64,000 bases of DNA, taken from contig NW_024881328.1 of the NCBI RefSeq assembly GCF_018691265.1, forward strand, positions 41,735,015-41,799,014. Reading direction: 5' to 3'. Below are positions 1 to 12,730 of this stretch, piece after piece (positions within the stretch are counted from its first letter, which is position 1; every line of letters begins with the position of its first letter). The stretch comes from Tyto alba (taxonomy: Eukaryota > Chordata > Aves > Strigiformes > Tytonidae). Made by a program: the position numbers and the translations under genes. The notes beneath the pieces were generated by a model, which was not told where the DNA came from, made no database searches, and saw only the letters and a list, made by a program, of their open reading frames with translations.

Positions 1-593
1 CGGGGGAGTCCCACGCCGGAGCAGCTCGGGAAGGGCTGCAGCCGTGGGAGGGAATCCAGTCGGAGGAAGTTAGTGACCCATGACGGAGCAGTGTGGGGAA
101 CGCTGCGGCCCATGGGAGGAATTCAAGTCAGAGAAAGTTTGTGGAGGACTGTCTCCTGTGAGAGGGGGACCACGATGGAGCAGGGGGTAACAAGTTTCGG
201 ACACTCCCCTCACCGAAGTTGAAGGAAGTGGCAGCGCTGACTGCACCCCCCCATTCCCTGCCCCTGCGCCCCTGGGGGAGGAGGTAGAGATATCGGGAGC
301 AGAGCTGAGCCCGGGAAGAAGGGAGGGGTGGGGGGAAGGTGTTCTCAAGATGTGGCAATGCTTCTCACTGTCCTACTCTGTTATGTGTTGTTAGTGTCTG
401 TAATAAATGTATGGGTTTTTTCCTTCCCCTAACGAGTCTGCCTTTTGCTCATGATCATAAAGGGGAATTTTTCCCCATCCCAGTCCTATCTCGAACCCCA
501 AACCTGGCTCTCTGTCCCTTCTCATTGCCGGAAGAGAAGGGAAAGAGAACCACTGCGTTGTGGTTGGCTGCCAACCAGGCCCAAACCACAACA
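1..593 (+). mobile_element. 3' part of an avian endogenous-retrovirus LTR (truncated by window edge)
   Basis: The segment reads as the 3' part of an LTR on the plus strand. It begins with degenerate copies of a GC-rich motif around GGGCTGCAGCCGTGGGAGG (near 30-60, 105-125 and more weakly after 160). A pyrimidine-rich region follows, then a polyadenylation signal AATAAA at 402-407 and a U5-like stretch, ending at 593 in AAACCACAACA. From memory, a widespread bird LTR family ends in a similar GGTTAAACCACGACA sequence preceded by a GTGGTGCTTAGTTGCCGGC-like stretch; the order of blocks here matches, with divergence. The 5' end and any target-site duplication partner lie outside the window, so it could be a solo LTR or the 3' LTR of a longer provirus. 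No gag, pol or env frame is present. It lies in AGAP1 intron 1 in antisense orientation. The ERV class is not assigned. Confidence 0.6.
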
Positions 594-3500
594 GATGACA
601 TGCCAAAAAATAAGACCTTTAAGAGCCAATATAAAGGGTTACATGATTCCTACCCCGTGGGTACCCATTACCAAATTGCGTTCTTCAATACCATATTCCT
701 GAAAGAAGATTTTAACCTCACTGGCCAGTTACCTTTCGAGTTTCACCACATTGATACTCTCACCTAAACATGCTTCTGCTTCCACATTGTCACCAGAATT
801 ACTGGTATTATAGTTCCTCACGTACAAACCAATTCTGCATGTACTAACACAGCAATGATTAGCCTGCCATATCCCTATGGAAGGGCAAACTTGAGGATAC
901 CGGCATAAGACTCTCCAAGATTCAACTGAAAATAGATGCATAAGCCCTTGTGTTTACCTCCTTAACCACATGATTAGCACAGGTCCTGACAGTGGCAGGA
1001 GTACTGTTTAGGCAAAGATTCTCAAACTAACGTAATTCTTCCCCATATAAGAGACTATTCACAACAGGAATCAATATTTCACCTTCAGAGATCATGAATA
1101 TCATCTGTCTTCTCTTCTGCACAGGTTCAACTTACTAATCAAGAATGATCTGCCCAGAGCACAGCACGGTATTTATCTTGCTAATCTGTTTTACCAATAG
1201 ACACTGCTCACAAATATTGTCCAGTTAAAAAAAAAAAAATTCAGCATCACCATTCACTTGCCAATCTCCTTATAACATGAATATTATGAATATTGCTAAT
1301 CACAGTAGAAACAGTCCTGTTCCACCCATAAGGGTGAAGTCTCATCTATATTCACACAAGCAACAAGAATTTATTTCCTTTAAAAAACATTAAGCATGCT
1401 TATTAAAAACACTTTGATGAACTGGAATGTTCTTTCTCTCATTAAAGGGCTCCTTCTCTTTCTTTAGTTAACTGTACAGTTCCCAGCACACAAGTAATTT
1501 AAATTAATCACCAAAGTCCCTGCAAAAATGAAATGCTCCAATTATTCTGAATAGCCCGAGCATTCAGAAGTTTATTAAAATGTCTCTTTTCCCATTCCCA
1601 GAGCCAGGATGCTTTTAGAAGCTTGATAATATTACTTTGGGGTACAGAAGAGCTCATAAACTCAGTTTGTTTGCAACTCTACCACTTACGCTTGAGACCA
1701 AATGTTAGGGATGCCTCTGTTAAATCCTTTTCTAGCAAGCATCCATCACCTACATAAAAGAAAACAAGTTAAAAAAAGCCCACCCTATGAAACTGGTATT
1801 TTAGCTCCTAGCACCTTAACTTCTGAAAGTTTAAAAATTCCTTAAAGTTGCCATCTCTCTCCAAAACCATACTGTCGAACTTACTTGCCATCATGATCTC
1901 CAGGCTGCAAGATACAGGCAGGCACCAGTGCTGCTGAGAGCCACAGTGACAAGATGATGATGAACATAAAAAAAAAAAAAAAATTACAGCCCCATATGTC
2001 AGAGCCATTTATAAAAGCTGATATTGGGTCACATTATCTAGCTGCACTATCAAACACAGTAAGTAGTAGCAGCATGTATTTATATTTACCAAGAGCCCAA
2101 CAAAGAACTTTTAACATGTTAGACGACATTTCAATGGGTTTAGTTCTACTTTTTTTTCCTTGTGTTATTAATCATACACAACTACCATGTTGTTTTGACT
2201 GGTACCAAGCAAAGCTGAGTTAATATTGTGCAGAAGTTAATTTGTGCTTACTGTCAATAGCAGAATAGTTTAGGGTTTGGATTTATTTAAAGGTGTTTTT
2301 GTTTTGTTGCTGCTGTTTTTTTAAAAAATAAGTTTCCACTTTTTTGTCTGCACAGAAAGACTACCTGAAGCAAAAGCATGAAATTTTGTGTATTATCAGA
2401 TCCCTCAGCAGAGAGCAAGCACTGTTCATGAGCACTACCCTGGCATTTACTTCTACCAGTTGCTGCTGGGATAACAAGATGCATGAGGCTTACAACTCAC
2501 CTGAACTCCCAGTAAATGGTATTTCTTAATGTGGATACTGCTTAAAGGAAAAAAAATGAAGTTAAAATCCCGAGAAGCAAAACTCACTTTTTTTTTTTCA
2601 GATGGAGTTTATTCATCATTAATGACATTCTATTACATCACATCTTTATTATTCACTGATTTAAGAAAACATTCAGAAAAATCTTCAGACATTACTGAGT
2701 CTTAACTATTATCACTACATTTAGAACTGCAGATATTTTCCTTATAAAAGATTTCTAGGAAGCAGCTCAAACTTTTAACATCATTGCAAGACTGCCTTTG
2801 CTGCATAAGGAGTAGTGATATCATAGCATGCAAGCAGAGAAGTTCCGCCAGCCAAGTGTTTCATTTTGTTGTTTTCTAACTAGCTAATGACAAAGTATAA
2901 GGCTATTAAACTAACTCAAGAGTTGCTTAGACAACACAAGTAACATCATGGACTTAACTCCTTACTGCAAATACTAAAATTCTGCTATTGACAGCTATTT
3001 AACCATTTTTTAAAATATTCATTTGAACCACTGCAAAATCACTGCAATATGCAAAATTGAACTGGAGGGACACACCAAAATGAGTACTTAACTTTTTTCT
3101 TCAAGTACTTCAGAAGCAGTATTTTTATCGGTACATTAGCATGTTTTTCTCCTAACATACTAACCTTAACGCATACAATTTTCAGCAAAGTTAAATCAGA
3201 CTAGGTAGGTCAGGCACAGACCAAGAGTTTCAAATTCTTCTCCATCTAGTCCTGTAAGTGATCCAACTGTCAGACTGTACCACTTAAATGAGCAAGGATT
3301 ATTTCTGTTTTTCCCCCCCAACAGATCAGAATTTGATGGCTCTTTTCCTTTGAAACCAATCGTTTACACTTTGAGTAACTTCTGCCAAGTACTGACAGAC
3401 TGCAGGGGGGTGGGTGGGAAAGGAGGAGGAAAGAACACCCCCCCCACACACAAAGGAGCTTCACCAGATTCTGATACACAGCGTGGGTTCATTTTAGCTC

Positions 3501-3736
3501 TACCAGGGGAGGAAGCTGCTACCATTACAGCTATGCCATGAATCAGTACACTCAGCTTCCATGGGATTTCTTACAGAATACCTTTACCTGAACCACTCTA
3601 ATATTGCTCAGCTGACATTACCAAAGCCTGGCCTGATGAGAAACAACGTATTTTCATTAATCTCCGTAACTGACTAACAACTAAAACTCTATTGCATCTT
3701 TTGGCCACAGTATACACAAGATAGCCCTAAGCAGGG

Positions 3737-3740
<4 letters not shown>

Positions 3741-3771
<31 letters not shown>
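3741..3771. repeat. Poly-A tract (31 bp)
   Basis: The longest A run in the window, in AGAP1 intron 1. No target-site duplication or retroposed gene was recognised beside it. Confidence 0.95.
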
Positions 3772-3772
<1 letters not shown>

Positions 3773-5589
3773 CCTTGAGAAGTTGAGATTTCACAATCTA
3801 AATTTAGTATTTTTCTCACTCTGAAAAAAAAAAAAATCCTATGAACAAATAGCTCTTTCGAACCATTTCAGGAGATAGTGTCTCTTCTCCTTTTGACAAA
3901 CTTTATCACAAAAAATGTCTTCAGGAGGCTTCTACAGCCCTTTACTATCACAGAAGTCTGACTGTTTTTTAGGTAGATTTTGCAAGTGTGAGGAGGAAAA
4001 ATGACCTGTCCATAAACTTCCTTTTGTTGGAGAATAAAGAAAGCAAAGGTAAGCACGTAAACCAGGAAGCTTAAAGAATCCACAGACTGAAAACAAGTTA
4101 ATGTTTACATGATTTTCTTAAACTCAAAGCATCACGTTTCGAAGCCTGCTACAGATTCAGTATCCAAATTTGCTTGCATCTACTTGTATATACAAAAAGA
4201 CTTTCAATGCAAGTTATGCTGAGGTGGTACTCAGATTTTTACTAAAGCTTTAAAAATCACTTCTTTGGCAGTAAGAATCCTAACAGCATCTGGCAGTGAA
4301 TTGCTACCTTACCAACACATCTATCCCAAATATATGCAAAACAAGCATTCTGGCAGAATGAGATTCAGTTTCAGATCCTTCAAAATTATTTATTGGTACA
4401 GAGCTAAGACACAAGAAGAAAACACTTTAAGTAAATCTGCAACAGAAACTTTAGTCTCACAATAGCTGTATTTTACCAGGAAGATAAGGAATCCACCTAA
4501 TCTCTTTTACTCATGCCCTCTCCAAATCAGACTCAAAAATAGAGCAGGTCATGAATTTTCTGTAAGGAGAATAGTACAAGCCCATCAAATATTAAAAAGC
4601 ACTGCAGATGTCTGCAGTCCTTTCTAAAAGCTTTATTCACACAAGCAAAGAAGACACATGAATTAACCGTTTCCAAACATTCCACTTCTACAAACCAGTA
4701 TCCTTCTTCAGATGTTTTTAACTGAAAATGAGTCTGTTCCTCCAGGGTTTTCAGTCCAGAGCTCCTTTATAGCTATTAACAGATTGTTTGCTTATCCAGC
4801 CTTTCAAAAGACTTAACAGAAACCTATTGCTTTCTGCAAAACGTAAGCAACTGTAGTGGTCCCACCAAAGCTTTTCTGAAAGCCTCTAACTCCAAACTGC
4901 ACATCAGCCACATATTCAGGTTATCATGTCCACAAGCAAAAACTTAAATACAAACACCAAGCTACATGCACTGCATAAAGAGCCTCTTAAAAATTATCAG
5001 GAATGCATATGAACCACTTGAACTTACTGAATTACTGTATCTACCCCACAATACACTCAATGGGTTTTCTTCTATTAAATCTCTTTCTGCCAAACAGATC
5101 TCCATTTTACAGTGGCACCAGCTGAATATCAACAGAGAGAACTGACATTTATTCAGATACAGCTTCAAGATACTCTGAAAAATTCTGAAAAGATGAACTT
5201 ACTGTGTTCCAAGCAATCCTTCATTAGCGCATTACTTTAGAAACAGGTATCTTATGACTGATTTTTAATAGGAAACGTGCTCAAAGACATCATTTTCAGA
5301 ACAGAAACTGTACTGCAAGCTCGTAAATATCATACCTATATTTGACACTTCATCTTCAAGTTCCTTTGCAACGCATAACATCCTTCCCAAGAAAAGCAAG
5401 GTGCAGAAATCAGCTTGTGCACTACCTATATGCACATATGCTGGCTCAAACACATCATCAAGACTTTAAATTAACTTGTCAGAGAAGTACAGAGCTCTTC
5501 AAGGTCTCGACTTCAGCCACCCCAAGATCTGCAGCTCCTTTTACATTACACCACGCAATAGTTTTTTTTCTCTCGCATAAGCGGAAGAA

Positions 5590-5700
5590 TTCCCTGTTAC
5601 CGCTGTTTCCCCCCAGCCCTGGCAGTGCCCGCACAGCCTGGAGCTGCCCTGCAGCCTCGCCGCGGGCCCGCCGGGCTGACCGAGGGGGCTAGCAGATCAA
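5590..5700. other. Small CpG-rich patch inside intron 1
   Basis: About 110 bp with several CpG dinucleotides, densest in the stretch around CCTCGCCGCGGGCCCGCCGG near 5654-5673, surrounded by AT-rich intron. It could be a minor promoter or alternative first exon, an enhancer, or a remnant of a GC-rich repeat. No start codon in a good context with a downstream donor was recognised, so no transcript is claimed. Confidence 0.3.
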
Positions 5701-5916
5701 TGCTTTCAGGTCACGGCTCCTCAGCCACTTCTGAAAACACAACACCGGCTGCTACTGGAATCCATGCGCTCAATATCCAGTGCCGCTGATCAAGTCCCAC
5801 GGGTAACATCTCCTATTTACCTAATGCGACAGCCAGACAGATTTATACTGCGCTTGATATCCGCAGGTTAAAAGGCTGCCTGATACCCATTTAGTTCCTA
5901 GCCTGATAACCAAGGT

Positions 5917-5942
5917 AAAAAAAAAAAAAAAAAAAAAAAAAA
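5917..5942. repeat. Poly-A tract (26 bp)
   Basis: Uninterrupted A run about 220 bp right of the small CpG-rich patch at 5590-5700. No retroposed coding sequence was recognised between them. Confidence 0.95.
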
Positions 5943-8900
5943 GAATACACAACCCTTTTTTTAGCATAACACTGCATGTCAGTTGTCACTACTTCAGACT
6001 AAGGAGGCTGATTCAGGCTTCAAGAAGCAGCCAAGCATGTTAAAAAAAGGGCAGACCCCATTCAAATTTCACCAGCACTACTGCAAAAGACCATTACGAA
6101 TGCACCGACCTCACACTGACTTTACACATAATTCTCATTGAAAATTAGCATTGATGCTTTTGCATCTAACAACACAAAGTTGTTATGAATTGAACTGGTT
6201 TTCAATTAATCAGATTATCACTACAACTGCGAATATATAATCTCTGGAACCTTACTCTTGGACTGTGACCTACTGTTATCTTGCACTATCGTAGAAATTT
6301 AATCTGTCAAACAATCCAGTACAAAGTCCGTGTAATTATATCTGCTTAAGTACAAATCCACTCTTGGCAGTAAGCCCTCAACAGGTACTTTTTGTTCATA
6401 TATCGGTCAAGTTTCATGCAAGTAATTACAGATTCTTTCTCACTAGAACAGCTACTGATATTTTCAAAGCCTCAAATTTCTGAAGCCCTAACAGGGTGGT
6501 ACTTCCAATTTTATGAACAGCAAATTCAGGTAGGTACATAAAGTCAGCATCACTGAGGCTTGCTATGGAATAGCCAGACTACAGTAACTGTAATAAGGAT
6601 GTTTCATTAACATTCATCACTAATTGGTTCAGGTACAAGACACAGATTAAGCTAATTTATTTTATGATTTGCAAGTTCTTCCACTTCTACCACCTGTACT
6701 GCCCTTCCTAGATGGAGAGAACTTCATCACTACTTCCATCTTTCTACTTTTAGTCCTGACTCGTACATGCCTCAGATGATTTAAAGTGGAACAGAGAACA
6801 TCAGAAACAGAGAACTAACTGAAAAGTGTTTGAGACACACAATATAAACTCTAGCACAAGCCATATTATTTCTTACAAAATTCTCTTATCTAGGTTCCTT
6901 CTTCTATTTCTGTCTCCCTCTAATTCTTAGCATGATTCTCATGAAAATTTCAGCTCATTTTAAAAAGCATATGCCTCGTACTTTTAGAATTAGTTCCGTG
7001 GTACACTGCAAGACGGTAAAATTTGACCTTGGTTATAGTCTACATGCTATTGCAAATGAGTAGTCATCTACCTGTTTAAGTCAGAAAATGAATACAGAGA
7101 TCCCACAGAATTTAGCCTTCTGTTTATTCACTCCTCAGATTACAAACACCCCACAGATTCTCAGTATACTCAATAGTATACTACATCTGACTTGCAATCT
7201 CCATTTACAATAACCTATACTAACTAAGAAATATACTCATCATTTTCCACCAATTTCTGAAGCTTGAAGTATAAAACACCTGTAATAGTTTTACATTTGT
7301 TAGGTAAATTACATTAAACTGAACAAGCCAACTTATTTAAGAAAATAAACTCAACACAGTTCTTCAGTCTTCTCATTTAGTTTCTACTTAACCAGGTGTT
7401 AATGATACAAGTTTGGCTTTTCGGTTTCTGTAGTGTAAGAGTCATGTCAGGAGGTTTATTCACTCAGAGCTCTATTTATTCTCAGCTGAAAGGGTGTTCA
7501 AAATGCCATGTTTTCACCCATTTTAGGATTTCCAATTTACTCCTAAATTACAACCACCTTTAGTGAGTATTACATAATGAGTGTAGCGCTTAATATATCT
7601 GAAGTAGTCATGACCAACCACCTAAGATTTTATTCAGTTTTATGATTACCTGAAATCTAGGTCTACCTAGGTTTAAACATTCTATACTTTATTTTCAGTT
7701 ATGCATGTTGCGTAAGTAAACCACTTGTGACTTTCCAAGTATGGGATAGTGACTTCTCTTAGCATTACTTATCAGTTAAGGAAGTTAATTCTTACTTGCT
7801 GGAATCATTTTATAGCCGATTGTTGGAACATTACATTATTAGCCAACACAATGGAATTAAGTCCTCATCATTGCTTAAAAGGCTTTTCTATTCTTATAAT
7901 CTGTTCAATTCAACTATTCTCAGCATTGTATACAATCTGATTTGGTTATTTGCTTGTTTTTGATTATGTAGCAGGGAGTTTAAGCTACAGAAAAAAAACC
8001 TGCAGGGCTAACCTTTTAGTAGCTTCAGTAGTTCTACACATCCTCCATCCTTACAGCAAAGTTTTCTTTTTGGTTTTTCATAGACAAGAGATGACAATCA
8101 AATCTGGACCAACTATTTCAAGTTTTAAATTATCTTACTTCTACACAGCAACTTTGTTCCTGCTACTCAAATGGCACAGAGCTCGTAGTTCAAGCAAACC
8201 AGCAGCTGCACTTCAGATTTACCTTTTGGCCTACACCACTGAATTAACCCATGGGCTTGTTTGGAGATCTACTTCACAAGTGAATTTGCCATCTCCAATC
8301 CTCAATTCCCACAGATGCCCTGAATGCAAGGTACACCACAAAATGCACAGTCACAAACCAAGCAGCTTGTCTTCAAAATACTTCAGCTTTTAAGCGATCT
8401 AAATCAACCATACTGGCAAAACTGAGCAAACTTCAGAACCACCACCCCCATCAGTATTGAGCCTTAGCCAAATGGTTAGTACAACGCTTTATCTTTTTAC
8501 TACTAACGCTGCAGTCTGACGTTTTAAATGATTCAGGTATTTAACAAGAAGAGTAGGTAGACAGATATCTCCTTGTCTTTTATTCCAAAATTTTATGATT
8601 TTGCTTTAAATTTTTCCCAAAATAAGCATTCTTATGGATGTAGGGTCACTTCCCAATGTTAGTAATCATGACAAGGATTGCAAGCAAGCTTTTACAAGCA
8701 CACTCAGTACACAACTTACTAGAGAAAGTCTATGGCAGCTACAAATCAGCTTTCTCTAGAGACCCTTTCCTCACCATTTTGGCTTATGTTTCAAGTCAGT
8801 ATTTCAACACAGTTTTCATCTATCAGCAATTGTTATGCTAAAACCTAGGTGCTAACATAGCTCTATTTTTAAAGTTACCTGCCAGAGCATGCCTCATTCA

Positions 8901-8959
8901 AAGCAGCCTGTCAAAGAAGTTCACCCCCAACACAAACAGATATTGAAGAAGGAGCTGAT

Positions 8960-9047
8960 GTCATTTTGTTTTGTTTTGTTTTTTGTTTGTTTGTTTGTTT
9001 CGGGTTTTTGTTTTGGTTTGGTTTTTTGTTTGTTTTTTTTTTTTAAT
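8960..9047. repeat. T/G-rich low-complexity tract, (TTTG)n-like
   Basis: Almost only T and G, with repeated TTTG and TTTTG units, interrupted once by CGGG near 9001 and ending in a 12-T run before AATAGG. On the minus strand it is an A/C-rich tail-like sequence. Confidence 0.85.
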
Positions 9048-12000
9048 AGGAGAACAAGCCCAATGAGACAGATCCAGATTGCTAAAAACTATAATATATA
9101 CTGCTATTTCCAAAGCCCACTGAAATTCAAAATTCAGGAATTTGCCAGAGAAAAGGTTTTGAAATTAATGAAATTATTGTATTTGATTAATTGGTCCTTA
9201 TTACATTTGGCACAGCCATCTGCAGCTACCACAGCCCACACCTCAAAATGCTTACCCCATTCTAACATGGAGAATTCCCCTGTAACAAAATTCATTTATG
9301 GAGAAGACACTGCACTCATTTCCCAGTGCCTTTAGTTTGGAATGAAAAGTTCACGAATAAAAGCAAAAGAAAGCAAAGACACAGGAAGACAAGCAAAGCC
9401 TGAATTCATCTGGGTTGTTCAGTTTAAGGTAAGTTGAGCTGTTGAACTGAATCCTCCCCTCACTGGAACCTGCTCTTAACAACAATTCCCAGTAAAGAGG
9501 TTTTCTGCATTTCCTCCCTACCCATCAACCAACTCATGCTAATCGTCACCTCTTCCACTAGCTAGAGAACGCACTAAGAAAATCTGCCTTCAATAATTAA
9601 TCTCTCACACTGAACTTGAGCTGAGAAGTTTGGCTGCAGATGCACCTCACTCTTCTCCTTCCATACAAAACCAAACTACTTCTCCGAATATGTGTATTAG
9701 CTTTGACATCCACCCATCTCCCGTTTCAATCGTCTGCTCTTCCATGCAAGTATAAGCACTAATAAAAGCCTGAACCATCCTGAAGATCTTTCTGTAGAAC
9801 CTCTTTCCATCTCCATCATTAGCTATTAGTGTAAAGAGGCATGTTACAAGGAAACTCATTAGAAGATTCTTCTAAGAAGGAGAGAGTAATCAATAATGTA
9901 GTGGCAATCAGTTATTCACTGCTTTCAACAGGGACAATCACAAGCAGGAAAGGAAAAGAGTGTATCATACGGACAGTAAGCCAGAGTCCTTTCACGTATT
10001 TTAGCTTAGTCCACTGCCTGAGTTTCAAATCAAAAAATTAGACCCAGCTGATCTGTAAACAAATAAGCAAACTCGTTTTCAAACAACCGCATTCAATATC
10101 ACCAACTTAGTATTTGTAACAGAGCAAAAAGTAACAAGCTCTTACAGCTAAGATTTAAACTAATCAAAGACATCATATTCTTATTGACACCTTTTTCATC
10201 TACTTGTGTACTCCTCTTAAGACTAAGCATAAATTGAAAGTATTAAGTCAGACTTGACTATCACCCCACTGGCTTTTTTCTTAAATTCTATGTATCAGTG
10301 TTGAAAAACAAGCATCTGACATTCTCCCACAGTAATTCTTATTATTCATAGGCAAAGGTTTAATAATTATTATCCTGATCCTGTCATTCCTGAAAAACAA
10401 GCAAAAAATCCCAATCAAGTCCCAAAATATTATAGTTGCACAGGACCCTCCTTGTATCTTGACTTTTTACATTTCACTTAGGTTGCTCAAAGTCAATATA
10501 AATTCTTTCCACAGCACAGTTACCCGGCCAAAGCCAAAATGCTTTTCTTCCTGCTCAGCCACAATAGCTTGCTCTTCATCCCTTTCCCAGAAATCTTATT
10601 AAATAATTCCCATAACAAGTGCTCAGAGAATGCAAGAAGATCCAGTTTCTTTGCAGTATTATTGCAGTTATTACCTTGCAACAGTTACAGCCAAGTAAGC
10701 ATCTGACAAAGCCCTAAAAAGCATGATTGCTTTGCTTAAAATCTTCTCCAAGCTACTCAGTCACAACTGATTTCAGACATGACTCAACAGTGAAGGAATT
10801 CTGCAGATCCACAAAACCTGATGAAATAAAAATTAGCTCCAAGTAGCAGCCAGCAGTAAAGTAAGATTGATCGCTGCCTCTGATCTGCCTACAGATCACA
10901 GTTCACAGGCACCTCTGTTTTCTAAACAAGGTTCTGAAAGTGCCCAACTTCCTTAGGGCTTTAAATGACAAAGCCTAGTGGGCTGCTGTAGTGTGATAGT
11001 TCAGCCAATAAATAAACGATTCTTACTGTTCAATACTATGTCCTCACCATCCTGCTAAGCCTGCAAACCAAATGGAGTCAGAGTTCCAGTTCTGAATTAA
11101 ATACTTCCACCAGAAAACACTTCCTTTTCTGTTGACAAACAAGCATCAGACCTACTAGCTTGATAAATATTACCAGGAAATAATGTAGTATTTTGCAGAT
11201 TTGTTTGTGAATATAATCACAGCAAGTGATTACATGATCAAACATATGATCAGACTTAAGCATTAAATACACACTGTGAGTTTACAAACACACCTGGTAA
11301 CAACTGCCTGTTCTAGACAGTGTGGAATAAAAAAAAGATTCTTTACAGCTAGTATTTGTTTCTAGGTAACGTGAGAAAAAAAGTGACCTTACATTTTTTT
11401 GACAAATAATGAATATTATCAGTCACCCCCAGCTGCATACCTGGCTCGGAGGAGCAGCACCCTGCCATACCTACCCTCTCCTCACACAGGGCTGCCACTC
11501 AGATCACATTTAAATTGGGAGAAGCATTTATGCTTCAGGTGATGGCATTAAGAAAAGTGATCTGATCTCCCAGGCTTCCTGAAAGTAGCCCGACCACCCT
11601 GTTTCTAGTCCCCACACAAGCAGCAAGTTCCTCTTTCAAGCAAGCACTTCTTTGTCACATCAGATAAAAACTATGAGCATTTTCCCCACTTCAAGGAAAG
11701 CCTTTGAAAACCAGCTGAAAGTTTGTGGTTTGGTTTTGTTTTTTAATAAAGGCTTTAATGCTCAGTCTACAGACAGAAGTGAGGACTTTGGTCATGACCC
11801 CCCACAACAAACAGCGCAGGTGTAAGCGAAGCTCAGCACAGAGGTTCAGGTTGTTGCAAACGGAAGGCAGCACAATTACCAGGATAATCAAAACTTAAAA
11901 GCCATTCACCGAGGAGCAGTGGAGACAAGCTCTTGACTGCTTTAAATATCAAAATCAATCAGCTAATATAAGAAATTAACTGCGGTATCTGTGGTGACTG

Positions 12001-12433
12001 GAGACCTGAATCACCAGACCACTTCCAGCGAAGGCTTTAGCCGAGCTGAGTGCACCGGGGGGGAGCACTTCAGGTGTGAGACCCCCACCCCACACAAGTC
12101 CACACGCGTGAGCAGAGGCTGCCACCTTTATATCTCCAAGCTGTTCCCAGCTTTGATGGCGAGATCAAGCCCTGAACGGACAGCTGTTTATCCACTGCAG
12201 GACAGCAGCAGGCAGGTTTAGTCTGGTGACATCTCCTGCTAGTGGATTTAATGGAACAAAAATAAACCCAAACACACTCCAACACCTACTGTGTTAATCT
12301 TTCACCTAACACCCCATCTTGTTCCCAGCCTTTCAAATTACCCAGTTGTGAATCTGTGGCTCCATTCTTTACACCAATCCCTTCCCATTCACTGTCAGTC
12401 TGAAATAAACCTCCATTGGAAAAAAAAAAGAGA

Positions 12434-12730
12434 GAAGGAAAACAAGGAAAACGGAAAACAAGGAAAACGGAAAACAAGGAAAACGGAAAACAAGGAAAAC
12501 GGAAAACAAGGAAAACGGAAAACAAGGAAAACGGAAAACAAGGAAAACGGAAAACAAGGAAAACGGAAAACAAGGAAAACGGAAAACAAGGAAAACGGAA
12601 AACAAGGAAAACGGAAAACAAGGAAAACGGAAAACAAGGAAAACGGAAAACAAGGAAAACGGAAAACGGAAAACAAGGAAAACGGAAAACGGAAAACAAG
12701 GAAAACGGAAAACAAGGAAAACGGAAAATA
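12434..12730. repeat. 16-bp minisatellite (GGAAAACAAGGAAAAC)n
   Basis: Near-perfect head-to-tail repeats of a 16-bp unit, itself two related halves, GGAAAACAA and GGAAAAC. There are roughly 18 copies, with an extra 7-bp GGAAAAC half-unit inserted at two places (about 12655-12670 and 12680-12692). It is preceded by an A-rich stretch and followed by an A-rich decay (GGAAAATAAAAGG). The unit has no stop codon in several frames, which creates spurious open frames of 110-160 codons on both strands with a 16-residue protein periodicity. It lies in AGAP1 intron 1. Confidence 0.95.

Larger units (their letters stand above)
594..12430 (-). other. AGAP1: AGAP1 intron 1, distal part; no gene recognised
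   Basis: AT-rich intronic DNA with no convincing coding exon. It holds long A tracts at 3741-3771 (31 A) and 5917-5942 (26 A), shorter A runs near 1226, 1969 and 3823, a G-rich then C-rich patch at 3404-3447, and a T/G-rich (TTTG)-like tract at about 8960-9047. A small CpG-rich patch at about 5590-5700 stands out from the background. The open frames here are short and show no family similarity I recognise. AGAP1 exon 2, which should start the Ala-Phe-Val-Asn-Ser-Gln-Glu-Trp segment, is not visible. Confidence 0.6.
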
